A stretch of DNA of 64,000 nt from Rotaria macrura (GCA_900239685.1 OENT01000015.1:1-64000); one strand, 5' to 3'. Positions 1 through 14,049 are shown, counted from the first letter of the stretch. The notes: generated by a model from the letters alone, not told the origin. Made by a program: numbers and translations.

Positions 1-3000
1 TTTTTTTTTGAAAATGGAAATTTACTGAAAACTGTTGCTCTGAAAAGTACTCAAAATAAACCCTACCCCCCCTCATGCTTGCAACGTCTATATCTCCAGA
101 ATGGTTTATCTGTTTGAGCTGAACTTTTCAGCTTATTCATAAATATGTTAGGCCTATCTACTGTAAAAATATCAGCCCGATCTGTAACAGTCATTGCGCA
201 ACGTTGGTCGTGGCTTACGTGCAATGCCTCATATAGACTGTGTCGGATGTTTTGGCTTCAGATTTTCTCCACTGTATATTAGACGGAGATGTAAATTTTA
301 GTGTATGCAATTGCATTAGAAAAGGATTTTCTTTTGAAAAACTGCTTAGTTGGACAACCATGAATTCATTTTGAATATAGACTTGTGCACTGTAACAAAC
401 TCGTAAAAGTCATGAAAATTAATTTTGATATTGACACTACTAATTCACATACATAGTATAAAAATACTAAATAAAAAGCAATATCTTGTGAGAAATCAAT
501 AGAATTCATTGAAAGATAATCTAAAAATAAAAATTAGAGTCTTTCAATTTTCAATGCAATTGAGTAAAATGAATTGTTTACTGAAAATAAAAAAAGCCAA
601 ATAAAATATCATTTCCATTCTCAACCAATTATTAGTTATCACAATTGACTATACTCATAGATTTGGTTTTGAAGTTGATTGTTAGTGTTGTATTTTTTAA
701 AAACATTCAAGTTTAACCCTTTGTTCATATTCGTGTCATGGGTTCAATCAATAAAAACTGAAATACAGTTCAATATAAATGTGCCGTTTTTACTTCTTTT
801 GGAAGCGATATGAATGTGGTTTCTTTTATTTTTCTCGTTTTCAAAATAACGGAAGGTAGTTTCTAACACACTGTAATCGATCAAAATCAAGTTTGTGATG
901 TCTTTACTGTTACCCGAAAAACATATTACATTTAATGTTGACAAAATCATTTTAAAATGTGATCATACAGAAGAGAATATCGAAAGTCGTATTAACGAAA
1001 TCATATTTTTCAAATAGAATCCTTCGATGAGTGATCGATGTTTTTCCGTTAACATCATCAATAGAAACGATAATCATAAATCATAGAACAATGCCAGTCA
1101 TACCAAGGTCATTGAATTCTAATATAAGCAGCATCGGCACGGAAAATATTCAAAATAGGTAAAATATGTGAATATCTAGGGATTATAAATCATTTTTATT
1201 GACTTGAAGCAATTATAAAGGATTTATCAATAATCTGAATACCTTGTTTTAGGAGTCACTAAGAACGAGAATGTTCATAAAAAATAATTGCCAGTATGAT
1301 AGGCTAAACTTAGATATTGTTAGAAGCATCGGATCTATCCACAAAATACTCAATATAGACATTTAATTCTCTACTTAACATCTAGATTTATCGACTAATT
1401 CTTACTCTAAGAAAGTGCAATTGTGATAAATCTTCTTATTGTTCCAGGGTACTTTCGATTGATTCATATGGTATTATCTATAAAATTCGTGACTTTCTCA
1501 TCAGTTTATTCTTTTAGAATTCGCATTCATCAATATAAGAACCTGCTCAGATCCAAAATTAATGTATATTTAATTTTAAATCAGACTAAAATGACGACCG
1601 TTTGTAAAATGTAAAAGATTTTGCTTGCTACAACAAACATCAATCATTCCCAACACTGTCCTTTGTTTTAGAGTTGAATCCGATTAAAAAACTGCTAATA
1701 TCACAAAGCATATTCAAGTCTGTCAATCATATTGGATCAAATTGATGGCAATAGGCTCGCCCTTTTCGTTGACCTATCATCAGGTCTGGTGAAGAATAAA
1801 TACCAAAGATATTATTAATCTTCTATGAAGTTTTTAGAATTACATAAGTTTCGATCCCAACGGTAACTTATGCGAAATCTTTCGCTGAAATTAAAAAGCC
1901 TTTATTCTATCCTTCTATAAATCAAGCATTATTATATATTTTATAATATTGAAATATAATTACTTAGGAAAACGTAACTATATGAAATAAATTGAATAAC
2001 CGAGTAATACAGTCTTATACCAAAAAACTATTATGTATATGTATCAACTATCAAATGCAGAGAAGATCGTGACTCGATGTTAACTTCGGCAAGTCATCTC
2101 TATGAGTTCTACTGTTAGATAATTGAAAATTCTTGTTACATATTTCACATTTTGCACCGTCATCTCGTTGAGTAGAATGTGAGAACAATAGGTTTCTTTG
2201 CTCCTTATGTACCGCTGATAAATGTTTTTTGATAGAAATCAATATCACCCACTGGTATGGAATCTAGCAGAAAATACAAAAGTTAGAAAAGAAAAAAATG
2301 AGAGACTTTTTCAATCGATCTAAATCTCCTGTGCCAAGTACAGATCATGTTAGTTCAGTTTTAAAAGTTTTATTTTCGTTTTGTTTGTTTTTCTTCTACG
2401 AGTATTGCCGTGATGAGTATATTAGAAGAGACTTTACAAAAAATAAATAAATTATGTGGGCAAGGGAACACAATAATTATGTCAAAATGATGTTTGTGAA
2501 TGTTAATAGATTTGTTTTTTCTCATACTAAGTGCAAAAAGCATAAAAACACAATGATTTTTCTGAGACATAGAATGATGACTGAATATTTAAATGATTGT
2601 GTATGGTTATGTTGTAACTATTAGATAATTTTGCAGTAGTACAAGAAAAATATTCTTTCCATGGTCGAGCATCTTAATGATTATCGAACTTGAAAGTTTT
2701 ATTATTTTTTTCGCAAATTCTGTTTTGATATGGAAACACGTACATGATTATAGATAAGTAGACCCTAAATCTCAGTTTTCGAGCAATCACAAAATATTAG
2801 ACTCAAAAATTGAAATTTTTTTTGAAATAGCGGCTACGGGAAGAAAAATGAATAATAGATCTAGATAAGAGTTCTGCCATTGTTCAGGATTATTCCGACT
2901 AATTCAATCAGCAAATATAATTATTTGGCCGACTACGAAGCAATGTCACAATAAAAATGAGCATCTTCTATATGTGTTTCGTTGAAAGTCTTATTTCAGA

Positions 3001-4865
3001 TATTAAATGCCTTCGAAAAAAATCTCTCGAGTCAAACGGATTTCAAAATTAAAAATTTAGCAAAGTTATATTAGCCTTAACTGTATCGCATGTATGTTTA
3101 AAGCACAAGTTCGAAGAATCAACTAGTCAGTTTTCTCTTGTTGAAAGTTTCTTTAGATCGATGTTGAAATCGTTGAACCTGATACAATTTTGTGGGTGAT
3201 TCTTCAATGGCTGCAATTATTTTTCTATCAACACTGGCAATTGTCGATGAACTATTTTTCATGTTTTAAAAGAAATCTCAACTTAGCTTGGAAAAATCTG
3301 ATGATCCTAAGCTTGTACTATCACCTATCTTGTACTATCATCTATTGAATCACAGAATATACTACGACGTCGTTTGAGAGCGTTTGAATAAAGTTTATTT
3401 GAGAAAAAAAGCATAATTTGTTTCTTTTCAATCAAAAAAGTTATAAATAATTACCGATGCTTATAGTAGTCATAAATGAATATACTACATTCTAATTATA
3501 TTGCATGTTTGCCGACTAAAAATTAGGAGAAAATATACTCGATCTAAATTCTTCTAAGTAGTTTTTCAGTATCCCATCGGGTACTATTTCATTTTCCAAC
3601 TAGAATTGTTTTCTTGAAACGTTTTGGTAACTGAAGCAGTTTGTTCAATTAAAGACCGGACGGCCTTACTCCGTTGTTTTTATTTGCGATGCATATGGCA
3701 ATGTCCTTATTCTCGGATTTTATTAAGTGTATCAATTTTGCTTGCCCGTTATTAACTAGTAAAGCTTTATTACCGACGATCACGCTAAAATACAACGGGA
3801 GAAAATCTGATAAAAGTTTTTGTGCATAATCTTAAATCACGCTGTTAAGTAAGCTAACTCATGTCGAAGCTTTACTATGTCAATGAACAATATAAAAATT
3901 ATACAACCATGATCAGTGGCCTGATACCGGACACGGCATTGTTTTTTAAATGAAACTTTGAGCGTTCATGGGAAACAAAAAGAAAGAATAGAATTCCATG
4001 TCATCGAGAAATATTTGATTTCCATTGATTAATTTAACTGTCGACAAAAGAATCATGTATTACAAAAAAACATTGCTTCATTCCACCTGACACAGTTATT
4101 TTCTTAAGTATATATCTGAAGCTACTCTTATCTCAGAATCTATGACACAGAAATCTTTTTTTACAAAATATTCATGCATTCATTAGGGATTTGTGACTCT
4201 ACACAGAACTAATCAAGTAGTTGGGAGGAATCTTGTCTCGAACAGAACCTTTCGACAATGTTGTAGAATCACTTTCGTAAGATGGATTTATCTGATGAAA
4301 ATAGTAGAAACCTCAATATTTCCATTTGCAGAACATGTTGCAATACTTTCTCCATTCGTATACATCTCAGCGCTATAGGATTGTGTCACTTTGACTTCAC
4401 TCAGACAGGACAAAGGTATGAATCAGTGTGTCAAAAATACTGTTCTAATATTTTCCACGATTCTTCGTGAAAGTCTCTTCTTTGAAAATATGTCTTAGCA
4501 ATTTTTCATTGTTCCTCAGAAGAAAAATCTAAATATATATATATATATGATAATTGACAAATGTGTCCTTTCTAAACAATATACTGAAGAAAAAACTGAC
4601 TCATGATATTGCGTGGATGATTGCATCATTCACATGTTATCAAATCGATTCAGAATGATGCAAAAAGTAAACTTAATGAAAATAAATCATGAAGTTCATT
4701 TTACTATAGAACATTTTTAGAAACATTGTCCTAATCTACGATCACTCGATAATCAGGAGTTTATCAATTTTTTTTCTAAATGCGCTCATTCTTCAATGAC
4801 ATGATTATCCCGCCTTAATATTCTTTGAAATAGGTTCTTTCTTCTTGTTGGAATGTTTATGTCAA
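1..4865. other. Intergenic, no convincing gene
   Basis: AT-rich sequence with stop codons in all frames. The only coding-like trace is a degenerate zinc-finger remnant on the minus strand near 2.05-2.27 kb, listed separately. A short TA microsatellite lies near 4531-4549. No RNA gene, transposase or reverse transcriptase motif was seen. Confidence 0.6.
2051..2266 (-). pseudogene. Degenerate C2H2 zinc-finger fragment
   Basis: An open stretch on the minus strand begins after a possible AG acceptor and reads through a HLSAVH motif and then CEICNKNF, which resembles the start of a classical C2H2 finger (C-x2-C-x3-F). The first finger lacks its cysteines and the second lacks the usual L-x2-H-x3-H spacing, so no complete finger survives. 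There is no start codon or partner exon that I can defend. It is either a remnant of a zinc-finger gene or a chance resemblance. Confidence 0.25.
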
Positions 4866-6454
4866 ATGAAAAGCATAATTGTTGTCTTTACTCTATATTT
4901 ACTTGAACTATATTTTATTTTCTCTTTAAAAACTGAAATCAAATTTTATTTAAATAATGTGCCATCGTTATTTCGTTGTACAAAAGATGGACCATTGTTT
5001 TATTTTGATCATTTTCCAACTGATGATTTGTTTCGTCAAATATCAGCAGCCAGAAATCATTCATGTGATTTATCGTTATCATCAATAGACCAACGAGCCA
5101 TTATTAAACTCGATCGATTAGATCTATTGTGTGAAATTCGTTATGGAAAAAAACACGTCAATGAATTTCTTTTATTTTCATTCAATTGTTTAAGAGATTT
5201 ATGTCGAAAATTTCTACCATCAACAACAACAGTTATCAATGAATATGAAACAGGAAGTTCGAATATCGAAAACGTAAATTTAATTTCCATTAACGGCAAT
5301 CATTCAAATCAATTAATAATTGGTAAATTAAAAAGTGATGAATATTTAGTGAGTTAGAAAATATTAATCTTGTCGTTTGTTTTACTTATTCGAATAATTT
5401 TCTTTTCTTGTTTTTTCTTCTATTCAAGAGAACAAGTAATTCATCAAACAATGGTGATATTCGAACAAATCAAATTATATTCCAATACGAAGACAAGAAT
5501 AATTTGAATATGATGTGTGAGTGAGTTAGTTTTTGTTGTCTCGACTTTCTTCCCATACGATTTTCTTACGTTTTATTTCATGATATTCATATGTCGTTTA
5601 CATGAGATCAACGACTGGGGTTTGTCATCAATATTATTGGAATCAATCAACTATTACTAAGCCTAATTGGTCATGGCTCTGTTGTATGTTCAAAAATGAT
5701 GTGATTGATTTTATTATCATTCGAAAGTATCCTTAGATTATTATTCACCTGAAGCTGAAAATCCCTTCGATCATAACATGATTTACAGAGCTGTAAGTTT
5801 ATTAATACTCGCACTGCAAAAGAAGAGATGTAAACTATTTGTATAGCAAACTAATACTATGTCATTCAAAGAAGATCTACTAGAGCATTGCCTACAAAAG
5901 TATATGTATATGTTTGAGTGGGTTACAACATTGAGACATCAATCGCATTAGAAATCACGCTCTTCTTGTGTGGGATGTTTTCTAAAGCTTCAGTAAATAT
6001 TTGAGTGTCAGTCCACACTAGCTACGCTCAATGACTAATAAAATAAATGTGGACTATGCATCTCGATTTATAACAAAATACTAAAAAAATGACTTCTGTG
6101 ATCTTTTAGGTTGAAGAATTTGAAAGAATGAATCCAAAGGGTCCAAACGTATTGTATGTTATTGTTTGTTTTGACATTACAATAGATTTTTCATTTATTG
6201 TTTATGGCAGATTAAGAAAATTAAAGGCTAATATTAATAGTCACTTATCATTATCATTCAATGGAACGACAAGCATCGATTCATCGAAATCTTCAACGTC
6301 GATGCTAGTATTTTTCATTTTATTGACGTTTATCTGTGCCATTTGTGGTTGCAGCAAAATGAAAACAAACAATAAATTAAGCTCAAATATCAATCGATCA
6401 TCTGACGAATCACAATATTCTCAAGAAACACTACATGACTCCTACACTGAATAA
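4866..6454 (+). CDS. Single-pass membrane protein, unknown family
   Basis: Six exons join in frame: 4866-5348, 5429-5520, 5607-5680, 5737-5792, 6110-6153 and 6211-6454, giving about 330 residues. The ATG at 4866 is preferred because it starts a signal peptide or signal anchor (MKSIIVVFTLYLLELYFIF). The predicted ectodomain holds several Cys and NxS/T sites. One hydrophobic segment near residues 280-296 (SMLVFFILLTFICAICGC) is followed by a basic and then Ser-rich tail of about 34 residues. The third donor (CTCT|GTTGTA) is the weakest junction; the others have good consensus and all phases agree. I do not recognise the family. It lies 335 bp upstream of MLF on the same strand. A type I receptor or adhesion-like surface protein is possible, but that is inference. 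Confidence 0.75.
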
Positions 6455-6764
6455 TCTATTTTACTGTTGTTGCATAAAAGGGAAAAAAACCAAAAAGAAA
6501 ACGACCTTCCATATATTTCATGAATCGCTGTTCTCTCTTTCTAGTTCTTTCTCTCAATGTGTAGACAAGAAAAAAAAGGTGTCTGGCGCTCTTTTTTTAT
6601 TTTTCTTCTCTTGATTCTTTTTCTTCTACGCGCCCTTCGAGAACAATCGCGAAAATTCGTTACTTCAATCATTTGCATACAACTCAACCAACTTACATAT
6701 ATATATATATATATAAACACGACATTTCAAACGATACAACATTATTATAAAAGATTTTTTTAAA

Positions 6765-6789
6765 TTGATACTTTTCTCGTCTCAACAGA
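6765..6789 (+). promoter_or_regulatory. 3' splice site abutting the MLF start codon
   Basis: A pyrimidine-rich tract ending CTCAACAG lies immediately before A-ATG of the MLF gene. It can serve either a spliced leader (trans-splicing) or an unseen 5' UTR exon. Confidence 0.6.
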
Positions 6790-7592
6790 ATGAGTCTATT
6801 CTCAACATTCCGCGATGATCCATTCTTCTCTGGTGTGGATCTACCACAATCATTGGCACTTGAGCATCCAATTGGACATAATAGTCGCGACCGACAACTA
6901 GCACAACACCAGTCAAATAATAACCGAGAAATAGATATGTTTAGTAATCCATTTGCATACATGCAAACTGTGATGAACAATATGCATCAAACGATGGCAC
7001 ATGTAGAATCGAGAATGAATAATAATACTTTGGGTGGACCGAACGGCCAAGGAGTCTCAATCAGCTCATCCACTGTTATGAGTGTGGATCGACGCAACGG
7101 TGGAGAACCAAGAGTTTTTCAAGCAACAACAGAGAAACTACATGGACCTGAAGGTAAATTGAAAAACTTCTATTCATAATTTTGTTGTTTTTTAACAAGA
7201 TTTCTTATTAAGGTTTTTCACGAACACGTAAAGCCGTTCGTGATACCGGACGTAGTTTAGAGAAAATGGAAGTAGCTCATCGTCTTGGCCAACGTGGTCA
7301 TAAAATAACCAAAGAACGTGATCCATCGAGTGGCCAATTATTAGAAAATCGAGAATTCGAATATGTTGATGATGAAAATCAATTCGAACGCGAATGGTTC
7401 AATCGAGCCGAACAATTAGGTTTGAAAAATCATAATGGACTTGGTTTCAGTTCTCAGGCAAATAATTTATTAATGACTCCACCATCATATGATCGACGAC
7501 GATCACAATCTCAAGAACCAAGACAGTTAGCGATTGAACGCGGACAATCAAATAACAATAATGCACGTAATCACCAATATCGAAAGAAATGA
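6790..7592 (+). CDS. MLF: Myeloid leukemia factor (MLF family)
   Basis: Two exons, 6790-7153 and 7213-7592, are joined across a 59-bp phase-1 intron and give 247 residues, close to the usual MLF length. The N-terminus carries the family DPFFSG motif (residues 10-15). The conserved core follows the junction: FSRTRKAVRDTGRSLEKMEV, then a GxRGHxIxKERDPxxGQ stretch and an acidic FEREW segment. MLF proteins are nucleocytoplasmic adaptors linked to transcription control, proteostasis and 14-3-3 binding; a Ser/Arg-rich RRRSQSQEP near the C-terminus could be a phosphosite, which is inference. The C-terminal tail is low-complexity Asn/Gln/Arg. An AG splice acceptor sits one base before the ATG, after a pyrimidine tract, suggesting trans-splicing or a 5' UTR intron. 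Confidence 0.93.
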
Positions 7593-7670
7593 ATGTTCAA
7601 GAGCAATGACTTTTCTTGTAATTAAATCGGCTTGTAAATTTCAATGTATTTCAGTTTTTCTGTTCTGATA

Positions 7671-7676
7671 AATAAA
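7671..7676 (+). terminator. Polyadenylation signal of MLF
   Basis: A canonical AATAAA stands about 80 bases after the MLF stop codon. The next exact AATAAA-type motifs lie much further on, so this is the likely mRNA end. Confidence 0.6.
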
Positions 7677-10475
7677 CATAAGAATGCTTTCTATTGAAAA
7701 ATATATTTTTCTGTCAACTTACAAAGAGTTTGATTTAAGTAAACGGCAGCATAGCGAGGCTGTTGCTTTTTATCAAGAAATGTATTCTATTAATGCTGTC
7801 ATGTAATTTTGCAGGTTTTACTATGTACACATTTTAGATTGTGAAACTTCTTTTGAATAAATTTAGACTCGTTGAATTCACGTTAAAAACAGCCAAAAAC
7901 ATATAGATACGGCATATTTTATTGAAACGACTAGACAAATTGACTTTTTGTTTTGCTTTCTTTTATAGATGTTCTTTCTTTCAAAAATACAAAACTTTGA
8001 GGAGTGAGCATGTTTCCAGAGAAGTAGCAAAATGTATCATGTAGCAGGGTATTTTTAAAATGCTTTTACAAAAGCAAACAAAGCCGTGGCAATTCTATAC
8101 ATTTTTTATTATGTCATACTTAAGCTATTAGAATTTATCATTGCTCTACTAGGAAGCGGTAGCACTAGGGGTAGGAGAGAGGTGAACTGAGTCTCCCAAA
8201 AGCTGCTCAAGCACTCTTCTCCACAGCTCGAAAAAATACTTGAAATCGAATAAAAATGAAATGAAAATCGAATTTTAAATAACCATTGAAAGGTGTCAAT
8301 AAAAAATAACCGACAAATCTCAAAATTTAAATGCCTATTTACATTCATTTCAAATAAAATCAATCAAACAAAGCCAATCACAATTGTCACTCATCCATAT
8401 TGGTGTTTCGAAGTGGTAGAAAGTAAAGAGAAGATCGAAGATTTTTTTCAGAAATTTTGAAAAATTGTACATCTTTTCTAGATGTACAAAAAATGAAAAA
8501 AAATCAACTGAAAAAACCTAAATCTTCAAATATTGGACATCATTTGCCAACTGGTAACGGCCGTTCAAAAAGATCAAAATAAACTGAAGAATTTTTTAAT
8601 TTTCATGAGCAACAGTCCATTACAATTATTTTTTTCATCAATTTTTAATCGATTGTAGTCGAAATAATAGATTCTTTTCTTTTCTACTCTTTCGATTATT
8701 TTGGTTCAAAGTCGAGTACAACTGTATTCTTTTAGTGGATTCTGATCTTTGCAACTGGTTGTCATCTAATCATCAACTTGATTGTTCTTACTTGGATAAA
8801 TTCTCCTGAACTAACATCAGAGAAGTTCTTTTAAATGACAAGAAGCTGAGCACTCCCCGTTTCCCTTACTAGAAATTATGGTTGTACCGCTACTATAATG
8901 CAATATGATTGAAGGAAGATTCTATAGTTATATTTTAACTATCGATCTCTAACAAATAGCTCATCTGTTCTTTCGGTTCAATTAGCTAGCCAATACTGGA
9001 CAGCAAATATTATAAGGTTAAACATTTGTAAATCCTGCATTGTGTATGTTAGTAAATAATATTTATTAATGATTTTATCAAGAGTAAAGTATCAAGTAGA
9101 CATTTATTTTTTTTATAAATATCGAAATAAATTTGGTTGAGATTACTGACAAATAATCTAGATTACTTGTTCCAAGGCATAATAAGGAGGAAGAAGATTT
9201 TAGAAGTCCTAATCCCGATTGCATTCTTATCAAATCTGTTCTCGCTATATGGTAACCCCGACTTATAATAGATCATGGTTAATACTACAATAAACAATAT
9301 CATTGGTAAATGTCATAAATAATAATTTTTTTCCTATACGGTTGGAGTCATATAATCTGTATATTTACAAAGTAGTTTTAAAAACATGTTTAGATATGTC
9401 AATGGCATGACTTTACCAAAGAACTGATGCTATGACGTAGAACAAATAGAAAAGAAGAAGTATGTGAACATCTATGTTACTATTTGATCAAAGTCCTTAT
9501 AATTAACTTAAAATAGAACGATTGTGAGTAGAAAATATTTTATAAATTTGTAGAATATATGCTCCTAAAATTGCACTCATTACTTTGTTTAGGATTACAC
9601 GATTGTATTGATTGTTATAGTTGAGAATATTTTTTCATTCATAATTAAATGTAATCAGCTCAAAAGCTAGAAACAATTATGTGACGACATTGAATGCTCG
9701 TGTTAAACCGAATCAACGTCTAGGCTTCAATCGTTGAATATCATTTGAATGTCAGAATTCCCTGAAAATTATTCATGCATAATCTCACATAGTCGTAGGC
9801 GAAGAAAATAATAGTATTAGTAATAGATTATTATCGAATAACTTCTAGAAAGAAATTATTCGTAAAACATAGTCAATAATAAGATGCTTTCGTTTAGTAT
9901 TTCAAAATAACGAATGAGTAGCCAACATGTATTTCGATTGTGACAAAAAATATCAGTACACTATAAGTAAGAGAAAGAGAATAATACGACAATCTTATTT
10001 TCTAAACCTATATCAAATATCTGAAAAAAAACGATTTCTATGTATGAGGAATTATAATTGTATGAATAACAATAGTCGTAGTTAAAGTAATATGCGTAAT
10101 TTAAAAAGAAATATGTTATACTATAAATGATGTCCGAATAGATTTCTACAAGTTTGGCAAGATAGTTGAAAGATATACTATAAAGTCGACGCTATTCGAA
10201 TAGAAGACATTGCATAATATCCATATCAATTTAATGGTTGCACGTTGTCACTACAATAAAAGAAAAATCTTTTTTCATGATTGGTATGAAAATATGATAG
10301 TCATGATAATTGGTGAAATCACCCAAAACTATAGTAAATGGTCTGCAACATCCCATCTACCTTCATTGAAAGATCGTATCTTTGATTTATACTGTAATAG
10401 TTTGGTTTTTGACGACATACGAATCATCGTTTTATCAACTATACTAAAAAAAATTCTTTCTTATGTAAAAGAAAA

Positions 10476-10724
10476 TCATCTATGATAAATATTTGATGAA
10501 ATTAATCTGAAAACTAAGCATTTTTTTAAATACAATTGAAGTAAACTAGATATTGATAAGAGATGAAGATCGCTATTAAAAACTAAATCATATGCTGTTC
10601 CTTCTTGATCTTTATTTTCAGACAGACAGGATGATTTAGTAATTAAATCAATATCTGAATTTTTAACTATCAATATATGAATAGATTGTGAAGATGATGT
10701 TGCGTTTTTTATTGTAGGATACAA
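10476..10724 (-). other. Open frame of doubtful coding status
   Basis: An 82-codon open frame reads as a mixed-composition peptide (for example SDIDLITKSSCLSENKDQEG) rather than the low-complexity runs typical of AT-rich noise. No convincing acceptor, donor or partner exon was found, and the first ATG-equivalent is not well placed. It may be a decayed exon. I do not recognise it. Confidence 0.2.
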
Positions 10725-10848
10725 ACCGATGTGAGGATATATTTGAGTTTACTATTACGTATTGCATTGATTTCTTTTTTAAATTCCATTTTTCTCTTCT
10801 AGAAGCCTTATTATACTGATCTCTAAGGTTACATTTTAAATATATAAA

Positions 10849-10974
10849 CCCCCTACGATAAAAGACCCCGGGTCTTCTATTATGTTCCAGCGTAAAAATT
10901 TTCCAAGGGAGTCTTCTATTACGTCGGACGAAATTTTTCTTCAGAGGGGCCTTCTATTATAGAGGGGGGGGGGG
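10849..10974. mobile_element. Short MITE-like repeat with C-rich/G-rich ends
   Basis: The left end CCCCCTACGATAAAAGACC and the reverse complement of the right end CCCCCTCTATAATAGAAGG form imperfect terminal inverted repeats around 126 bp. The interior is made of about three decayed direct units of roughly 40 bp, each starting (G)TCTTCTATTA. The right end includes a run of 11 G, unusual in this AT-rich window. No target duplication is evident. A related end may lie near 34895-34925. Confidence 0.4.
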
Positions 10975-13900
10975 AGGTTACTGAATACCCAATAAAGAAA
11001 ATTGAAACCTTTTCTTTCCACGAACGACAATAGATATATTTATATCTGTACGGATCTACGTGTAAAAGAATATTTTTACTAGAACTTTTACATTTATAGA
11101 AAAAAAAACAAAGAACACTAAAAATAGTGTGTTTTCGATTTTCAGCATGCATTAGTCAGATTGGAACAGTAAGCACAATCAAAGCTCTACTATTCATACG
11201 CATTCATTAGTTCATTTTAGTAAATTTTATACGTTTGGCTATTACCGCCACGCCGCTTAGTGATACATGATTGGATACGGTTGATTGATAACGAAAGAAA
11301 AGACAAAATGCAAAAATTAAAATTGGCCATTGATAGACAAGACAAAATATACCTTTACAAAAAAAACCAGCGTCGTTATACTTGCCAGCGCTTGTAACGA
11401 AATTTTTTTATGTTAACTGATAAATAGACAATGCCGAACAAGTGCATAACTTGCACATAAATTAAAATATGAATGCTATTTCCCGTATAATTTCAAATCG
11501 ATTACAGCTACATGCAAATGAAACGACTCAATGCGAAGGATCTGTGAGAATATTACTGATCACTTCTATTTTATGATAATTACACAAGCTATCGAAAACA
11601 TTTTCCCTATGTATTACGTCATCAATCGGCATTTGAAATAAAAATACTCATTTTATCATATTCAATATATGTTGGAAAATCTTCAAAGCTATTGCGACTA
11701 TTAATGACAATTATAAATTTGAAATAGCACTCAACTATTTATCAGCATTGGATTTTCATATCGAAAATAATTTAATCCATTTTATTCCTTGAATGTCTCT
11801 GTCGCTTTGCAATATATGTTGCGATCTCCAGTAGCAATAATCCTAAGCTTTTCTTCTACTTACCTTCAACTTTCCAATATTACTTTTTATGTTGCCAATA
11901 AAATTATTAACATAATTGAACTACATTAGTGCTCGACAATGTTTATCATATTCTACAATCCAATGAATGCCACACGACAATGGTTTTATCGTAGTTTTTA
12001 ATACTTGAAAGAAGATGAACTTGACGTGTTCACGTAATGGTAAAACTGAGAATTTCATTTCACCCAATCTTTTTTTTTCTGTCTTTTGCAAACCTTTTGA
12101 ATATTATGATGTGGAAATTCCGAAAATAAATTATACACTGTAATACATCAAACGACTGAAACGATCGTCTTAAGTGCATGAATAATCTTAACAACGAATC
12201 AAGTGGTCATTTTAGTTTATGCAATCATGCTAGTATACTTTCACATTTTTAATAATTCTATAGTTGCAATTATTCATATACTAATGAAATGAGTTTTATA
12301 AGATATTTTTAATGAATTAAAAATTATGTATATGTTTGCATTTCACAATAAGTTTCAATCATTCATACTCAGCCAAAAAGAAACAATCGAATTTCTTCAG
12401 ACAACATACATCCCATTGCTAGTTTAATAAGAGCTTTACTGAACTCAATGTAACCGAGAACTTTTGCTGAGAGCCTACAGATTCACTAATCATGGAAATA
12501 GAATATTGATGACGTTCGAATGCTAATGGTATGAATAGAAAAAGAATTATATGAATTTTATATTTCACATCAGTTGATTTTATGATTTTCGTATGCATTT
12601 AAAGAAGCGAAGACAAGAATACGTATATCAAACAAAATGAAATGTGTTCTGTCTCTGTATGTGTTCAAGATGAAATTTCAAGTGAATTCTTGAATATCGC
12701 GCATCTGAAAATGAGATCTCACACTGATAGTGAACACAGACAAACGAAGTAATCATGTTTAACAATATTTGAGCTGAATCCTTGTTTTTCACTTATAGTT
12801 CAGACACTAGTAGATGTGATAGCTGATTAAATATAAATTTAAATTAAATAAATTTCTACAATCAGAAAAATATATTCTGTTCGCATTGATATTTCTTAGA
12901 ATTATGCAAAACGAACGGTGGCAGAGATACTTCTCATTATATACTGTCTATAACTTTAAAACGAAAAATCTTCATGCTCACTGATTTGAACTCGATTTAC
13001 GGCTAATATCCGTTAGAATGCGATCGTGCTCGGCATCGACTTATGTTCATCTTTTATTCCATTCGTGTTTGAACGTGGGATAAGTGTTGAAGATGATCTT
13101 TTCTAAATCTAGAAAAATAGAAATAGTCTTGTCACAGTATACATCGATACGTGAATAAAATACTCTTACACAATTATTAGTCTATAGTTGATGTATGATC
13201 TCATAGATCGGACGTGTTTAGTTAAAGAATACATCGTTTTTCTTTCTTCAGTCAATCATTTCATGAAACAGATTTTTTTTCTTTCGTTCGATGTGTGGAT
13301 TGATAATGCAATTTGAAAAATATACCGTAATTTAGTTTAAACAAAATCTTGTCCTATATTTCGTCTATGCTATTCGATTTGCAGTCAGTAATATAGTAAA
13401 TTGATTACAGCTTTGTGTTTCTTTTATTATCTTAATTTTAAAATTTCGAGTTGTCTCTCTGACGAAATAAATGCTTTTATATCCCTCATAATAATGATAA
13501 AATTTCACTCTTGTACATACCAAGTTGGCAATTTATCAAAAATAAAATAATAGGTTTTTTTCTATCATCTTAATTGATTTTATCACTTGATAGTATTGTT
13601 TTGAACTAAGTATAGTATTGGATTAGGTCATCTACATTCTAATATTTGTCAATCAAAACTACTCAAGCAAAATAACTCATTTGTGAAATTGTCATTCAGT
13701 TTTCATTCATCGTTTAGATTCAGCATCGTATCAGCGTACATGCATGTAAGTTTGAAAAGATAGTTGTAATTGAATTGTGTTACTTATTTGCATCTTTTCT
13801 TTAAAATTGAACTGTAAAGATAGCTTTGAAAAAAGAAACTAGTTTATCTGGTTTTACAATTAAAATTCAATCATTCAATGAATTAGTCATCGAAGTTAGG

Positions 13901-14049
13901 TACGTTTAAAATGCTAATCTGAAGTTAATTTGTTTTTGAGAGAAAGAGAAGACGAGTCAATAATAAGGAAGTTCGAGAGCAAGAACGGGATGAACAACAA
14001 GTTGTGTTAGTTTTTTGAATTCTTCGTGATACAATAGAATCGTGGCTAA

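Noticed and set aside
4282-4470. Cys-rich ORF (CRTCC, CQKYC) resembling a zinc-binding segment
   Set aside because: The spacing matches no known finger, and there is no surrounding gene structure.
10210-10485. 91-codon plus-strand ORF
   Set aside because: No motif or splice partner and an AT-biased composition; the minus-strand frame beside it looks more coding, and even that is weak.
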